Of a stretch of 40,000 bases of DNA, positions 12,189 through 25,641 are shown piece after piece. Each line of letters opens with the position of its first letter. Position 1 is the first letter of the stretch. This DNA is from Glandiceps talaboti (lineage: Eukaryota; Hemichordata; Enteropneusta; Spengelidae): positions 21,562,342 to 21,602,341 of the forward strand of contig NC_135549.1 of assembly GCF_964340395.1 (NCBI RefSeq), in the 5' to 3' direction. Under the pieces are notes generated by a model that did no database searches, had not been told where the DNA came from, and was given only the letters and a program-made list of their open reading frames with translations. The position numbers and the translations under genes are program-made.

Positions 12189-12429
12189 GTTTATTTACAC
12201 CAGTCAAGGAATATCACGTGAGATACTGCGTGAAAATCCGAGAATAAGTCATAGGGGTATCACGTGCATTACTGTCAGCCAATCAGAGTTTGAATCGTGG
12301 CCTCAGTGTACTTCCGTGTTGAGGAACTCACGAAATCAAGATCTGTCATTTGTACATAGGTAGTTCACGCATAGAAGGTAGAGGAAGTGACAACGGTGAA
12401 AGAAAACTAGAGTTTTTTTCGTATATTCT
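12189..12429. promoter_or_regulatory. Putative bidirectional CRBN/DNAJB9 promoter
   Basis: This lies just upstream of the CRBN start codon (minus) and ahead of DNAJB9 (plus). It contains the palindrome TCACGTGA at 12214-12221, a second CACGTG at 12261-12266 and a CCAAT box at 12279-12283. TCACGTGA resembles sites for bHLH-zip factors (USF, MITF/TFE). A good splice donor, CT|GTAAGT, at 12430 may end a non-coding first exon of DNAJB9, which would be joined to the acceptor at 13723-13724 (resuming at 13725). No TATA box is evident. The promoter assignment is inferred from position and boxes. Confidence 0.5.
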
Positions 12430-13751
12430 GTAAGTACGCAATTTCCACAGCATGTTTCTCTGTAAAATTTATAACGTTGTTACAGTATCGATTGTATGTA
12501 TTGTACGTGTCACCGGTCACAGACATTCGATTACGAATCGAATACTCCACGTACATGTACATGTCGTAATTCTTCGAAAAGTCTTGAAGTGTGAGAACGT
12601 GTGCTCGAGCTTCCAAACCAGTTTCTCACGCACATATGGTATACCATTTGAAATTTATTTTCAACAGTGAGTTGTGGCTGCAAGTTAGCTGTCGATCCTC
12701 CAATAGCAGTAATAATAATAATATTCCACAGGCACTGGTGGAGTGTAGGCAGGAAAATATTTGTGTCAAAACCATCTTGATCTTACCACATACATTAGTT
12801 ACAATGTCTACACAAAAAAATAGAATAAGTTACCGAACGAAGTAGCATATTCTTGATAATAAATCAAACGCTATGACAATTTCAGGCTTGTTAAATTTTC
12901 AATTACATAACGTAAAAAATAATGACAAATTTCGTTTTTAGTTTTCCAGACGTACTAATATGCCATTGCTATAACTAAATAAATATAAATGCTACAGTCT
13001 AGACTAACATATGTTGTATAAAAGTACTGGAAGGTGAAACAAAACTTATGTCAAGTTTAAGACCTTTAATTTAAGCTTTGACCACTTTTGAAAAGAAATA
13101 ATGAAACCTGAATGCTGACTCATGATTTAACATTCTTATTCTTACACTCTCTTTGATATGCATGTGAATATAGTAAATCACCGTATGATATTCATTTTGA
13201 AGAAGTAACACAAACTAATTTGCACTGTTAGCATTTCACAATTGTAAATTGATCTTTCAAAAACCTCTAGCTTCTGTAAAGAAAAAAGAAAAATTATTCT
13301 CCTGTATGACAAAAGTTTAAAACTTGTGGAAAATGGCATCACTGCATCACTCCAAGAGGAAATAGAATGATTATACACCTCAAATGAGGACTCCTGTGAT
13401 TTCACCAGGAAGTAGAGAAGAATGTAGGCACCCTCAAGTATTTCAATTTCATGACAGAGGTCCCTAGCAACCATGATAATATCCGTAGCAATATCGTGTC
13501 ATCGTTGGGCTAATTTGCTTTCTAATGATTATATCAACATGGAGTGAAAGATTTGTGGACAGCAATTTGAAATGCCCACAACAACGAATTGGTCACTTAT
13601 AGTAGTATCAACATGAAATGGAATAATTTCATCAGTTGTGCTACTTAGTCATCGGGGCCTTTTTGTAAATTTGATAACTGTCTTGAAATTATTCACTAAT
13701 CTATGTTGTTTTTATTGATTGTAGGACACATAATATTATTTAATTGACACA
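12430..13751 (+). other. Probable 5' UTR intron and leader of DNAJB9
   Basis: The region between the candidate non-coding exon donor (12430) and the acceptor TTGATTGTAG ending at 13724. The leader 13725-13751 then runs into the ATG at 13752. A 98-codon minus-strand frame (13178-13474) has no recognisable domain and looks fortuitous. Confidence 0.45.
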
Positions 13752-16700
13752 ATGCAGTACCAGTGGGTTGTCGTAGTGTGTACCTGTAGTTTGTTGCTGT
13801 GTGACATTGTTTTCTCTAAAAGTCGAGACTACTACGACATCCTTGGGGTTGCAAGAGATGCTTCAGAAAAACAGATCAAGAGAGCATTTCGTAAACTAGC
13901 GGTAAAATACCACCCCGATAAAAACAAAGATCCAGATGCAGAAAAGCAATTTATGGAAATTGCCAAAGGTAAGAATGCTGGAGGGCTAATTATTTGTTGT
14001 TTAAGTCTCTGAAATGATCTCTGACAGAGAGTAGAGGAATTACTAAGACTCTTTTCTGTGTATACCTGAATATATATTTTACAGAGATTTTACCCTTTTG
14101 AAAACTGGTAGATTTTGATAACTTGTGGCTGTTATTTTATCTTACAAGTACAATTTAGTAGGCTTACTAGTTTATAACGTGCAACAGGCCTTTTAAATTT
14201 TTTTTGAGAAATGTATTACTGCTATCTACTTAAAATATACTTTTTTAATATCTTAGCTTTCATGCAAGTATGTTAACAGAATGAGATAGTACCAAAAACT
14301 TGGATTTTTAAAAAAAAAAATTAGTTTATTTGTTCAATCAATCCCATATGAGAAAAAGTTTGAATTGTACACACAGATTTCCTTTACACCTATATACTTG
14401 TAGTATCATTATACATGTACAGTGCACATATAGTTTGTTGGACACCTAATCGAATGGCATTGCTATGTACACTTGTGAAAACAATTCCTGTATCTTAAAT
14501 TGCATACAGCATAATTGTACTGAAAGTTAAAAAATTAATTGAGAGAACTTACTAAGATTTAATGAAAATTTGAGTAATTGTATGCAATCATAATTTTGTT
14601 TTTGGATAGAAAAATACTGTCATTAGATACTTATTTTGTTATGTGGTTATACTAGTATATAAAATTACTGCTTAATAACTTCCATAAATGAAGTACTTCA
14701 CATAAAGTTGATAAATTATTCAAGAGAAGTCGCTGAGAGTTGATGAAAAGTAAATTTATTCAATCGTAATTAACTTTAGTTTGTAACATATTGCTGTTTA
14801 AATACTTGCTCTAGTACTTGGTTTAGATATAAATTTAATTTGAAATGCACCATATGTTATATGTAAGATAACTATCATAAGCCCATTATTCAGTTCAACA
14901 GATGTTTTTTACTGCTACATTTTTTTCATGTTTGAAAATAGTGGGTAATTACTCGTATGCAAATTTATAGTTACTTTATTTGAGGCCATGATAAAAATCA
15001 ATTTCATGTGGTTTTTATACAATTGTTAATTTGTTTGTTTTGGAGTTTAAGAAAAGAAATGCATGCCTGGGATCGTGCAGCTTTCATGAAATATATTTAG
15101 ACAAATAGCGGAGGTATACTCGTATTTAAATGCATACCTGGGAACATGCAGCTTTCATGAAATATATTTAGAGATATTTAGACAAATAACAGAGGTATAC
15201 TCGTATTTGTTGATTGTAATAATCAATAGGGTTTCACTTACGTGTTTAGCTCCTGGCGATAGAAAGGTGAATGATGCAAGATTGTGTTTGCATTTTTTTT
15301 ATGGAATAGTAACAAAAATATACAGGAACTAAAGTACTGATGTTTGTTCATTTATTGAATCACATTTTGTGATTTGAATATAAAACTGACCTAAAAATAG
15401 ATGACATGACATGAAAGGGAGATTTTTAACTATTGTGGTTACTTTTGTTCCATATTGAGATGTACTTTGTAATTAAGACATGGTAAACCATGTCTATTTG
15501 TCTAGGCATGGTCTAGTAGTGATTGCCACTAGTATAGTTCCAACAGGTTTTCTGATATGAAATTAATGTAAATTTATTGCATTTTTAAAAAAGAATTTGT
15601 TCCATATTGGGATATACTTAATATGTTAATGAGGACAGATTGAATCATATCTAGCAATGGATGCAGCTTTCAATATGTATTCAGATTTTAAATATTTAAC
15701 ATTCCAAATTTCTGAAAATATCAAACTAGGATTTCAAGCTCCTTTATGCACATATGTCTAAACACCTGTATCATATATCAATGTCTCAGTCTTATTTATT
15801 TATAATGTAAATTTCTGTCCGCATGTATACTGCCCTCAGTAAAACTAAAAATAATACAATTGTACAAATGATGCATTGCCAGTGTACTAGGAGACAGACT
15901 CGACTAGCTTTGCTATTTTCCATTCTCCCTTTACCCTTTTACCCTTTTTTGTAAAATATTTCTTCTTTTTTCAATGCTGTAACAAATGGGTGATAAATAA
16001 ATAAATAATAATAATATTGTTTGGATTCCTCAGATTTGCTTCTAAGTTTAGTGTATGTTGTATGTTCTCATTTTGTACATTGATTTTTAGTCAAAGTGGG
16101 ACCTCATAAAGAGTTTACTTATACATTGTACAAGTTTTGATTCCAAGCAATATGGAGCACATTTTCATATTCAATTTACTGTAACAATTAAGTTTATAGG
16201 ACTTAGTATGTTAGTATGCTACAGATGGAAACTAAATAGACAGCGATATTTCAGTAAAATCTGTCTCATTATTGTACTCAATGACTGAATGAATACAGTC
16301 ATGTAATTAACTGTGTAGACAAATTATTAATTCACCGGTCACAGTGTAGTGTTCATTTATCTGATTTGCTAGCTCTCTCTTCAGCCAGGTGTGGGAATTT
16401 AGGGATTTCTTGCCAGTTCAAAGGTTTTGAATTTGACTTTTATATTCTGCTTTTTTTGTGTGTGCTACTTTTGCAGCTTATGAAGTACTTGCAGATGCAG
16501 ATAAACGACGACAGTATGACCAATTAGGAACAGCAGCATTTGAAGAACAAGCCAACAGAGGTGGTGCTGGCGGTGGTGGAGGATTTAATTTCAATGACTT
16601 TTTCAAACATTTTGACCAAAGCTTCCATTCATTTCATGACCATGGTCAAAAGAAATCAGGAGGCAATGGTTTCAAATTCAACTTTGGTGGCAGTAGTTTC

Positions 16701-19700
16701 AATTTTGGTGATGACTTTTGGGGAGATGACAGCGGGGATGATGATTTTGGATTCGGTATGTTCGGGGACCTGTTTGAAAATCATTTTGGAGGAGGTGGAA
16801 ATGGATTTCATTTCAATTTTGATAGTCATGCAGAACAACATCAACAGGCTCACAAACAAGTAAGTTTCTATTTTGTCTTTTTAGTGGTATTTCTTTGTTT
16901 TAGAACCCCCAATTACAGAGGAGATAAAAACTTGTAAGTTGAATAATATATCATTCATCTATATTCAATATATGTAATCATAGGTTTAATTTGAATGTGC
17001 AAGTAAATGCTACACCTTACAGTATCACTTCTTAAGTCATTTTATTTGTAATTTGTAGCATTTTTTCTGCTTGTCCTGTTCTCAATACCTGGCTGCAGTG
17101 GAAATCTAGCCGCTAATGTGTTATGAAACAAACAACTACATGTATTTGATTTCTTGGTCAACATACATAGGCACATATAGATACAATCGTAATCTGAAAG
17201 GTCCAGTCGTTCATCTGCTTTAAATGTAACCACTAGCTACCCACATTGTGTTGTATAAGCAGAAACAACAACTAGCTAATAGAATAGTTTCCAAATTCAA
17301 TTTTAATTCAGTTCCAGAAACTTGATTAAGTACCTTTTATGAATAAGCATAACCCTCACTCACTTGCTTCACAAATGTACCCACCCACTAACGTACCTGA
17401 TAACGTTATTTGTATAACTGGGTTTCTTATATTTCCAAATTTGATTTTGGTCAGTACTAGAAATATAAATTCCAAAACAAGGAGCACTAACTGACAGAGG
17501 TTGTTTGTAACTCTCTTTATGTTGCTACTAGTGATTATTTGAAAGACATAACAGCCATTTAGAATTTCTAAACTGTTTTTAAAAAAATACTGATTACTTT
17601 TCATGTGCAATGTTGGTAATAAACATTGCTCATGAAACATCAACTGTTGATCAAAGTACATGTTTATGTATAGACCCTCCACCATGTTGGTGGAGGGTCT
17701 ATGGTTTATGTGATAAATAATTTATATTCTGAACTGATAATATAAGATATATTACATACGGTGACAGTTTTCCATTTCCAATATTGACATTGAAACTTTT
17801 GAAACACTACATACAGTTGGTATTTAGTGAAAGTGAAAACTGAAGCTTTAATCGCACTTTTTCTCTCCATTGTTCATATTTTATAGTAAAAAGAAATTGT
17901 CAAGTCTTTTTTTTTATACCTTCGATGACAAAGTATTTTTTATCTTTTCTGTTTGCAGCATCATAAATCAGTTCATACACAGAATGTTAACACACATCGA
18001 TCAGGTAAGCATATACTATTATATAGTTATTAATATTATCATATATTTATAAATTGTTGGTATTTCTGTGATTCATAACACTAGCATTGTGTGATATGCT
18101 GTGAAATACTGCATTATTACTTCAATTTGACTTGTTAGCCATCTATGTTATATAATAAGATGACTCCATTAAGTATTTATTATCTATTGAACTATAATAA
18201 ATCTCATCCACAAATCATTAGAAATAATACTTTAATTAATTAGCTTTAAGATTTACAGCAAATTTGATCTCTCTAAAATAAAGGGTGTTACAATTTTTGC
18301 AATGTTTGGAGAATTGTACTCTGTATGAATATATATTGTCATTATTGTATGTTGAACTTTAGCACTTGCACATTCCCAAAATAGCGAGAGTCAGTGGTGA
18401 AAGGGTTAAAGGGGCATACACTTATGCTTGTGTATTTCCTTATTGATTTTATTGGCTATTTTTGGTGTGTATTAAAATATGCTCTTAGTATTCTACTTAC
18501 TGATAAAGTAAAAGCCATCAATTTATAGATCTCTGACAATTTCATGGTATTTGGCATAGATCTATCAGGTCATAATTTAGTATACATATACTAAGATGTA
18601 GAGAAACACTATATTGTACCAGCAACTGTTCTCAGAATTCAAGACAGTTACAAATGTCATCAACAGCATTATGAACTTTATAACAAGATTAGTTTAATTA
18701 TTGCTGTATGTTAAGTATTCTTTAAGTAAATGTGTCATTGAATGATTATTTATTGAGCTAATTTGACTTAAAGAAAGCTTATAAACTCAGTTTGTACCAC
18801 TTAAAATAAGGTCAACAGGTAGAATTTAGTAAACGGATTGCATTGTTTTTAATCAATATCAAAATATGTCATGGTGAAAATAGATGATAAATGATAACAT
18901 ATCATGTCTCCATTTTTTGGCATGTCAATCCCATCCCATCCCTCCTCCTTCCCTATAAACACATCCCTAGGGGCATGCCATTCCCATTCCTCATCAAAGC
19001 ACTGTTCCCACAGTAGCCATAAGCATTCCTCAAAAGAATTTAGCAAGTCTAAAGAACCTGTAGTTTTCAACAAAGCCCATAATACTAGATATGTCAGGAG
19101 AACCACCACCACCACTATCAGGAGTGGCCACAAACCATCCAGTCACCATTTCTCCCATACAAGTACAACAATAAGGCAGAATGGACACAGCAGAGGTACA
19201 AACATGTGATTCTACTACAAGTCAACATTAGACAAGAGAATGTAATAGCAGAAAGCATGCATAGTCCCAGCATGACTCTCTGAGAATTTCATGTTTATAC
19301 ATTTCTATAAATAGTAATGCTTCAATATGCACCTAATATAATTGACATATCCCGTCTCTCAACAGTTATATGCCTGAACCCCTTAAACAATTATACGACT
19401 GAAACCCATCATAAGAATAGTTTAGTGCCCTTTCCCAACTTATTTGTACTTTTTGATCATACACATTTGGAGTCCAGTAGTAATGCAGCTTAGCCCCATC
19501 TCTTAATGCCCCAGGTTTTTCTTGCATAATTTATTAATGTCATTTTTCTTCCATACTTTTTTTAGTAGATCAGAAGGGGTGTATTCTTACAATTGCTGTT
19601 TAATTAATTAACCTATAATTATTAATATATTGCGTATTACATAATTATCAATAAATGATCTATAAATAAACTTAGATTGAGTAATTATTTATCTATGAAT

Positions 19701-20254
19701 TAATATTTATTGATAAAGTATAAATATACATGTATGTTGCTAAATATTTGCTATGCTAAGCTCTTTTATGTTGTTAATGCCATATTAGTACAGCGCAAAC
19801 AGGAAGCATTCACCAAAAGACTATATATCTATACTTCATATGTCAATGTTGATCGTTTGGTAAGTTTTAGGTTGTTGGTTTACTTGACAGATAACAACAC
19901 TTTTACTGCTGAAGATAGTGTGATTGTTATTGAGGGTAGTCTAAAAATCTGAGTTAATGTAAACAAAATTCTTTCCTCAATCACAATTATGTTGTGTTCA
20001 GTAGTAAAAGTACTTGTATCTAGAAAGTAAAACAAGAACTTGCTAAGTTATCAACTTTGGTATGTTCTGTACAATATTCTGGCAAACTCATCCTGTTTTA
20101 GCTGTAATGCCTATAATAGGTGGCAAAAGTCTGTTTGTACCGTTCATATTTTACTAACCACTTGATTTTGTGTTTTCTTGTAGGAGGACGGACATGTCGG
20201 ACAGTTACTCAAAAAGTTGGCAATATGGTGACAACATATACAGACTGTACATAG
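13752..20254 (+). CDS. DNAJB9: DnaJ homolog subfamily B member 9 (ERdj4), ER co-chaperone
   Basis: Exons: 13752-13968, 16477-16859, 17959-18004, 20184-20254; phases 1, 0, 1 agree and give 238 aa (human 223). Residues 1-22 form a signal peptide. The J domain spans about 26-90 (YYDILGV, then HPD at 54-56, then QYDQLG). A Gly/Phe/Asp-rich region follows (NFNFGG-type stretches). The C-terminus is near-identical to vertebrate DNAJB9: TCRTVTQ, then [10 protein letters not shown], then stop. That tail identifies the subfamily rather than a generic J protein. Family role: it stimulates BiP, represses IRE1 and assists ERAD in the ER lumen; in mammals it is induced by IRE1/XBP1. It lies head to head with CRBN. 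A possible extra exon at 18971-19195 would lengthen it to 313 aa. Confidence 0.95.
15058..15209 (+). repeat. Two-copy tandem duplication in DNAJB9 intron 1
   Basis: Copy 1 (15058-15127) and copy 2 (15128-15209) share AAATGCAT, CCTGGGA, GCAGCTTTCATGAAATATAT and GAGGTATACTCGTATTT. Copy 2 carries an extra GAGATATTTA insertion. This is a recent local duplication with no coding content. Confidence 0.85.
17670..17702. repeat. Perfect 15-bp-stem hairpin
   Basis: ATAGACCCTCCACCA (17670-17684), a three-base loop TGT, then the exact complement (17688-17702). It sits in DNAJB9 intron 2. The stem is GC-rich in an AT-rich intron. It could be a remnant of an inverted-repeat element or a short structured RNA; no function is assigned. 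Confidence 0.75.
18971..19195 (+). CDS. DNAJB9: Candidate cassette exon of DNAJB9 (His/Ser/Thr-rich, 75 codons)
   Basis: Between exons 3 and 4, a pyrimidine-rich tract (about 18930-18968) ends in CTAG at 18970. The following 225 bases are open and end AGAG|GT at 19195/19196. Exon 3 ends in phase 1 and exon 4 begins in phase 1; this segment is 1-1 as well, so it can be included or skipped without a frameshift. Its peptide is rich in His, Ser and Lys ([12 protein letters not shown]) and carries an internal echo (TTTIRSGH and STTIRQNGH). The tail RTCRTVTQ follows directly if it is included. The donor (GTACAA) is weak and I see no homology to vertebrate DNAJB9, so it may be alternative, lineage-specific or not used. 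Confidence 0.45.
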
Positions 20255-23200
20255 AGTTTGAATTGTCTATTTAAACTTGTGTTGATTTCTTTATAACAAA
20301 GAAGATAAATATCTTTGTTTTATCAACATGTATTTATATTCGGTGCTAAATTTTGTGATCTTGGGGGTCGTGAATTGGCCAAGGAAAATCACTTTTGTTG
20401 TAATCACTACTTTAGTACTCTAACACCATGATTCTGTCCGCTTGACTTCATTTTGGTAACAATGTAATGTAATGACAACAGAATTTTACTTATTTTTGGT
20501 TATTGGTTTGCAACTTGTGTATGATAATCTTAAACTTATATGTAGATTCATTCAGAGAATCGGTAATTCACATAGTGCTGCAAGTTTGTGTCCCCTATAG
20601 CTATAACTATGAGCCTTTCTTGTGGATGATATTGAACAATTACTTTGTGTATATGTCATCCAAAGTAAGGGCAAGAATGTAGAACAGTGCACCGACTGTA
20701 TAATATATGTACACATTTGTGTTCAAGCTAGGGAGTCAGGTAGGGTAGGCTAGTTTAGGGATAGCAGCAGTAGGGTTAGACTCCCTAGCATACACCTGAC
20801 TGATGAGTGTATACTGTTCTACATCTGTCCCTCAATAATTTGCCAATATTGCCACTAGAGCAATGAAAGTTTGTGTCCTATATAGAACAGAAATACCATA
20901 AATGTGCCATATCTTTTAACGACTGTCTCTTCAGGAATCGTTAGAAACCCAAGTTTTGTATTTGTAGGGAAAAAAAAACTTTTATATTATTACAAATACC
21001 ATTTTGTAATGTGAATATCATTTTGATGGTTACAAAACACCTTATCCTCACATGTACTTGGATGAATTTGCATATTTTCTTGTTATTGTGAGTAGACATT
21101 GATTGTACACAGGTTGCAATAGAAAACAAAAATAGTACCTAAGCAAATGGAGAATAAGGCTGTTCTCCACCCTCCTGCACTACTACTTTGTGCCTTCAAT
21201 TACATGTAGATTGACCGAACAAAATGAAGATAATTTTGAATTTGAATAGAATTTTGTATTTCTGTGCAAAGAATGCTCTACGCTATTGATTCACTGCCTT
21301 ATATCTCATAAGAATATAAACATTGTCAAGGACAATACTTAAGGTGTGATTGCTGCAAGATTGGAAAACAAATGATTGATATAACTGTACTGTAGATTAT
21401 TACATATTTATTGGTGATTACTTGTGCATCGATGCACACACATACTAGTGGTATTTGCAATGCAGTGCAATACAGAAAACATTTTTGCATGTCTGCATGC
21501 AAATGAGGGCACAAGTGTTTGTTGCATAATATGAAAGCATGTGATTGCACAGAATCACTTTTATGGAAAGTTGCTGTTTTTGATAACCAAATATAACAAG
21601 TACAGAACCCTATACTATATGAGTTCCTGTGTGGATACTTGGGGATATTGGGATATTTGAACTCATGCTTACAGCGTTTTCTGCTGCACTTTCACTCGTT
21701 ACATTTCGTAAAAGTACAGCCGCAGAGAACACTGCAAGCACTCGTACCAATACCTCGAACACACCATGCTTGCACTCGCAACCTCATGGGATTCTGTCAT
21801 ATTGCATTAGCATTCAAGCTAGGGAGTTGGGAGTAGAGTTCAGTTACACAGGCATATAGTGTTAAACTCCGAAGTATACATTTGATTTGTATCAGAGGCC
21901 ATGCATGAAAGACCTCTGTGATATACTTGCCATAAATGATATGATCTAACGTACAGATTGTTCATAAACCCAATTTCCTTTTTTTTGCTTTTAAATGAAT
22001 TTCTTACACATATAATAATTATTTGCAAATTACTTGTTACTTACTTTTGAATGCTTGTGAGATGAAAAATTATCTTTACCTCTATAGAATGAAATATGTA
22101 CAGATACTATATTTTAGTGCTTTCCTCAGTGTAAAAAAAATGTATTTTTCCTTTGTGTATAAAAATCTGGTAGATCCTCCTTGTCCAATGTTAGCTTCTG
22201 TGTCCACTTGAACTGTTAATTGCTCAGTCCTGCTAGTCCTATCTGTCTGTGTATTTGGCTGCATTTTCTTGTTGTGACTTTACTAATTTACTAAAAGTGC
22301 AATTTTCAATAGATACCAATACACTAATTTAAAGTAGATGTTAGAAAGCGACAATTTGTGACAATCTTGGATTAAAATGATGACCGTCCATCAGGGAAAT
22401 TTTAGTAAAAACACGTAATACAGGTTTTCAGATATCAAATTGACAGATTATTTCTTGGGAGTATTTTAGCCTGGGTTATCACAGTGAAGGAGATTCTTCA
22501 TGCAGTCTCAGTTTTGTTGTCAGGTAATATAATTCTACGACATAGTTAAACCATCTGAGGATATATGTTGTTTGTGATAAAGAAACTTGAGGATATAGTT
22601 CGTGTAGTGTTAAAGGTGTGCTACCATTCCCTGTGTTCTGTAAATCAAGAAGCTTTGTAGTAATTTTTGCCTACGGAATACAAGTTACCATTTACAGAAA
22701 TTGGGAATGGCCCATCTGTCGCTTGTCAACATTACACTCTGATCCTAATTTCAACACTTTCATATAAAATGTGTAAAATCTTGAATCTTCTCATCGATAA
22801 CAAGTAGTTATCAACAAATGGGAATATCACAAACAAAATAATCTGTAATTTGCATAAATTTATATTGATGAGCCTCTGATCCTGTATTTGATGGCTGTAA
22901 AGGCTACTATATGGTAGAACTACAAGAACACTTATAAGAACTAGAAACTCAGAAACATAGCTTTCATTAATTAATTAATTAATTCATTCATTCATTCATT
23001 CATTCATTCATTGAACCCTTTCACCTCAATCTTATGATTTAACCCTATTGTTTTTATGTGTAGACTGGACTGCAGTACAGGGAAATGGGGAGGAAAGGGC
23101 TAATATAGTGAATGGATGGAATCTGATAGTTTTCATATCAGGTGCATGGTGAATTTAGATGTCATTTATATGACAATAATATAAAATATTGACACATGCT

Positions 23201-25569
23201 GCAGTACATGCATGTTTATAATTATGTGTAAGTAAAAATTGCAAGGTAGAATTATAGAAAATGTATGCCAAATCTTTGATTTATTGTGCCATAGGGAAGA
23301 GATCACATGCATTGTCTATGCTAATACATTAATTAATTAATTAATTAATTAAATGGTAATGCAGTTGAAATGTACATTGCAAGCTTCTTATTTGTTGTTA
23401 ACTTTTATTTAGATCAAAATAATTATATGTACATTTCTATGTATATTACCAGAACTACAGAAAAACATTTACATTCTTCACACACTTACGTTCATTGTCA
23501 AAAGTTTATAATTTACATGACCTCTGAACTCAGGTCTTTTCACTGCAAGGCGAGGTGATATGAATATTCATGATATTGAAATCAACCGTTGACATGTAAA
23601 TTTATGTGAAATTTTGATGTCAAAGTTTACAGTGTACAAGAATAAGAAATTCTATTTACTGTGTCAGAAACCGTGGGGAACTGATTCCCAGACTATGTGA
23701 ACCCATAAACATCCATTCTCGTAGTATACACATACAGTACAGTACACCAAACTTGTTGAAGTTTTGACTTCAATATTTAGTTAGGAATATTTATAATATT
23801 GAAATGAAACCATGACATCTATATGGTATTGGTACATTACTTCCATATATGGATATAGAGCAAACTTCACTTGAAGACCAGAGTTCTGACTAAGTCTGCT
23901 TGTATTAAAGACCTGAGTTCACTTCATAGACTACATACCCTGTCTTTTATTGTCATTTTCCTTTGTTGACAGAATAAAGAGGTATTTTTGAAAGATACTA
24001 TGTTTGTGTGGTTAAGGAGTATGTGAATGTCAACAGCTGGACGTGATTCTATCGTTCTCCCATCATTCTTAGCCTGAAAGATCCAGGCGTTTCTTTCACT
24101 TACTATGTATGTACAGTGCACTATCTCACGCTTGGCCAGCCTGATGTTTTGTACGCCGGTATGCAAATTATTCTTGACCCGTACGTAGTGACCATAGGTC
24201 TCCCAGTAGGCAAATTTATAAATCATTTGTCAAAATGTAACCACAACAAATCGTCATGTCGGAATATTATGCACGTTTAGTATGACTCTCTAAACTGGTA
24301 CTCACCGTAAAATACACATTGACTTGAATTGGTATCGGGTGGCATTTTATGAGTCGGATATATTATATTAGTTTACCTACTTCAGTAACGTGACACTCGT
24401 GTGATGCAATTTTATTTCGAGGCTCAAAGTTTGAGTAATTTTACCTCAAGGTTTTTCACTTATTGGAAGTATTGCAGGAGCCAGAGAAAACAGAAAACCG
24501 AGTGACTGAAATAATATGGATATGGAAATTACAAGATATGTGAGTTAGGGGGGGGGGGGGGAAGGAGTGTGTGTGTTTAGAAATGCGTCGTGTCATCCTT
24601 TTACAGTATACTTCTATGTGTTGTAATAAATTGGGATAACTGTATGTTGTTAAAATCTGCCAGTGAAAAAGGTGCTATGTGCTTTATACTTTGTGTTATG
24701 TATTGTATAAGGCCAATTATGTCAACGTGGCCAAAATGCGACAAGACTGTAAACTAATGAAAGGACGTCATCATTAACATTTCATCTATTATTAACTATT
24801 ATACTCGAGGAAATCGTCAACGTGGACCAATCAGATGCGAGCAATTGGGTGAATATTAACAGACGCGGTGACTTGTTATTATACCATCTGGCATGTCTGT
24901 TTCACAAGCCATCATAGCAGAGTTGATTACATTCATGTTGAGCCAACCACCGTAAAACATACTGTCATGTACATGATATCGTATGTCATCTTGAAACTGG
25001 CGTATGGTATATGGTAACATGAACATGAACATTTGTATATGAAGTCCCTGTCTGTATTTTATCAACTGTATAGACCGTTATAATTACGTTTACGGTTTCG
25101 TGTTTGAGTATTCGCCATCAGATCACGGAACAAGTTGTATCACGTTCCCTTTTTGCACACTCAGTTGAAAAAAAAAAAACACTAAAAAAATTAAAGTCAG
25201 GTCTTTCCAGCAGTGGGCTATTTTTGGAAACAGTGAATTTATTTAACGACAGTAGTTCCTACACAATTCGCGATTCGCCATCGTCGATCGATGTACGTAT
25301 TTTAATGTTGATGTAATATACTAGTATAGCTGTATATATGTGAAAAGACTGGTCGATATCATTACACTGTAAACTGGGATTGGGGGAAAAACAAACAAAT
25401 TTATTAACTTACAATGTGAAAAATATAGAAGCCATTACAAGTCTCGATTTTGAAGGAATAAGTATAAAATATTAGTTTGAAGGAATATTTAAAATCATAG
25501 GCGAGTTGGGAAGTTATAAGTAATACACTGGCATGGAATGTAACTTGTATGTGGTAGAAATAGATTACG
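20255..25569. other. DNAJB9 3' flank and intergenic region, no gene seen
   Basis: Only short, uninformative frames occur. It holds TTAA and ATTC microsatellites (about 22968-23012 and 23326-23353) and a poly-G tract near 24549-24560. Two related segments begin with CAAGCTAGGGAGT (about 20725 and 21817); the first ends in an inverted GACTCCCTAGC near 20781-20791. No canonical AATAAA is obvious close to the DNAJB9 stop. Confidence 0.5.

Positions 25570-25636
<67 letters not shown>
25570..25636 (+). repeat. (AT)n-(TG)n dinucleotide microsatellite
   Basis: A short AT run followed by about 27 TG units up to 25636. It abuts the left arm of the inverted repeat that follows. Confidence 0.9.

Positions 25637-25641
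<5 letters not shown>

Noticed and set aside
12279-12300. ER stress response element upstream of DNAJB9
   Set aside because: CCAAT is present but the following CGTGG has the wrong spacing and orientation for CCAAT-N9-CCACG.
13178-13474. 98-codon minus-strand frame between CRBN and DNAJB9
   Set aside because: No recognisable domain, AT-rich composition like its surroundings, and it lies in a likely 5' UTR intron.
16540-16863. 107-codon frame offset from DNAJB9 exon 2
   Set aside because: Shadow frame of the Gly/Phe-rich coding exon.
21629-21859. Overlapping plus-strand frames of 65-76 codons in the DNAJB9-GH16 spacer
   Set aside because: Two frames compete over the same bases, with no domain, splice context or conservation evidence.
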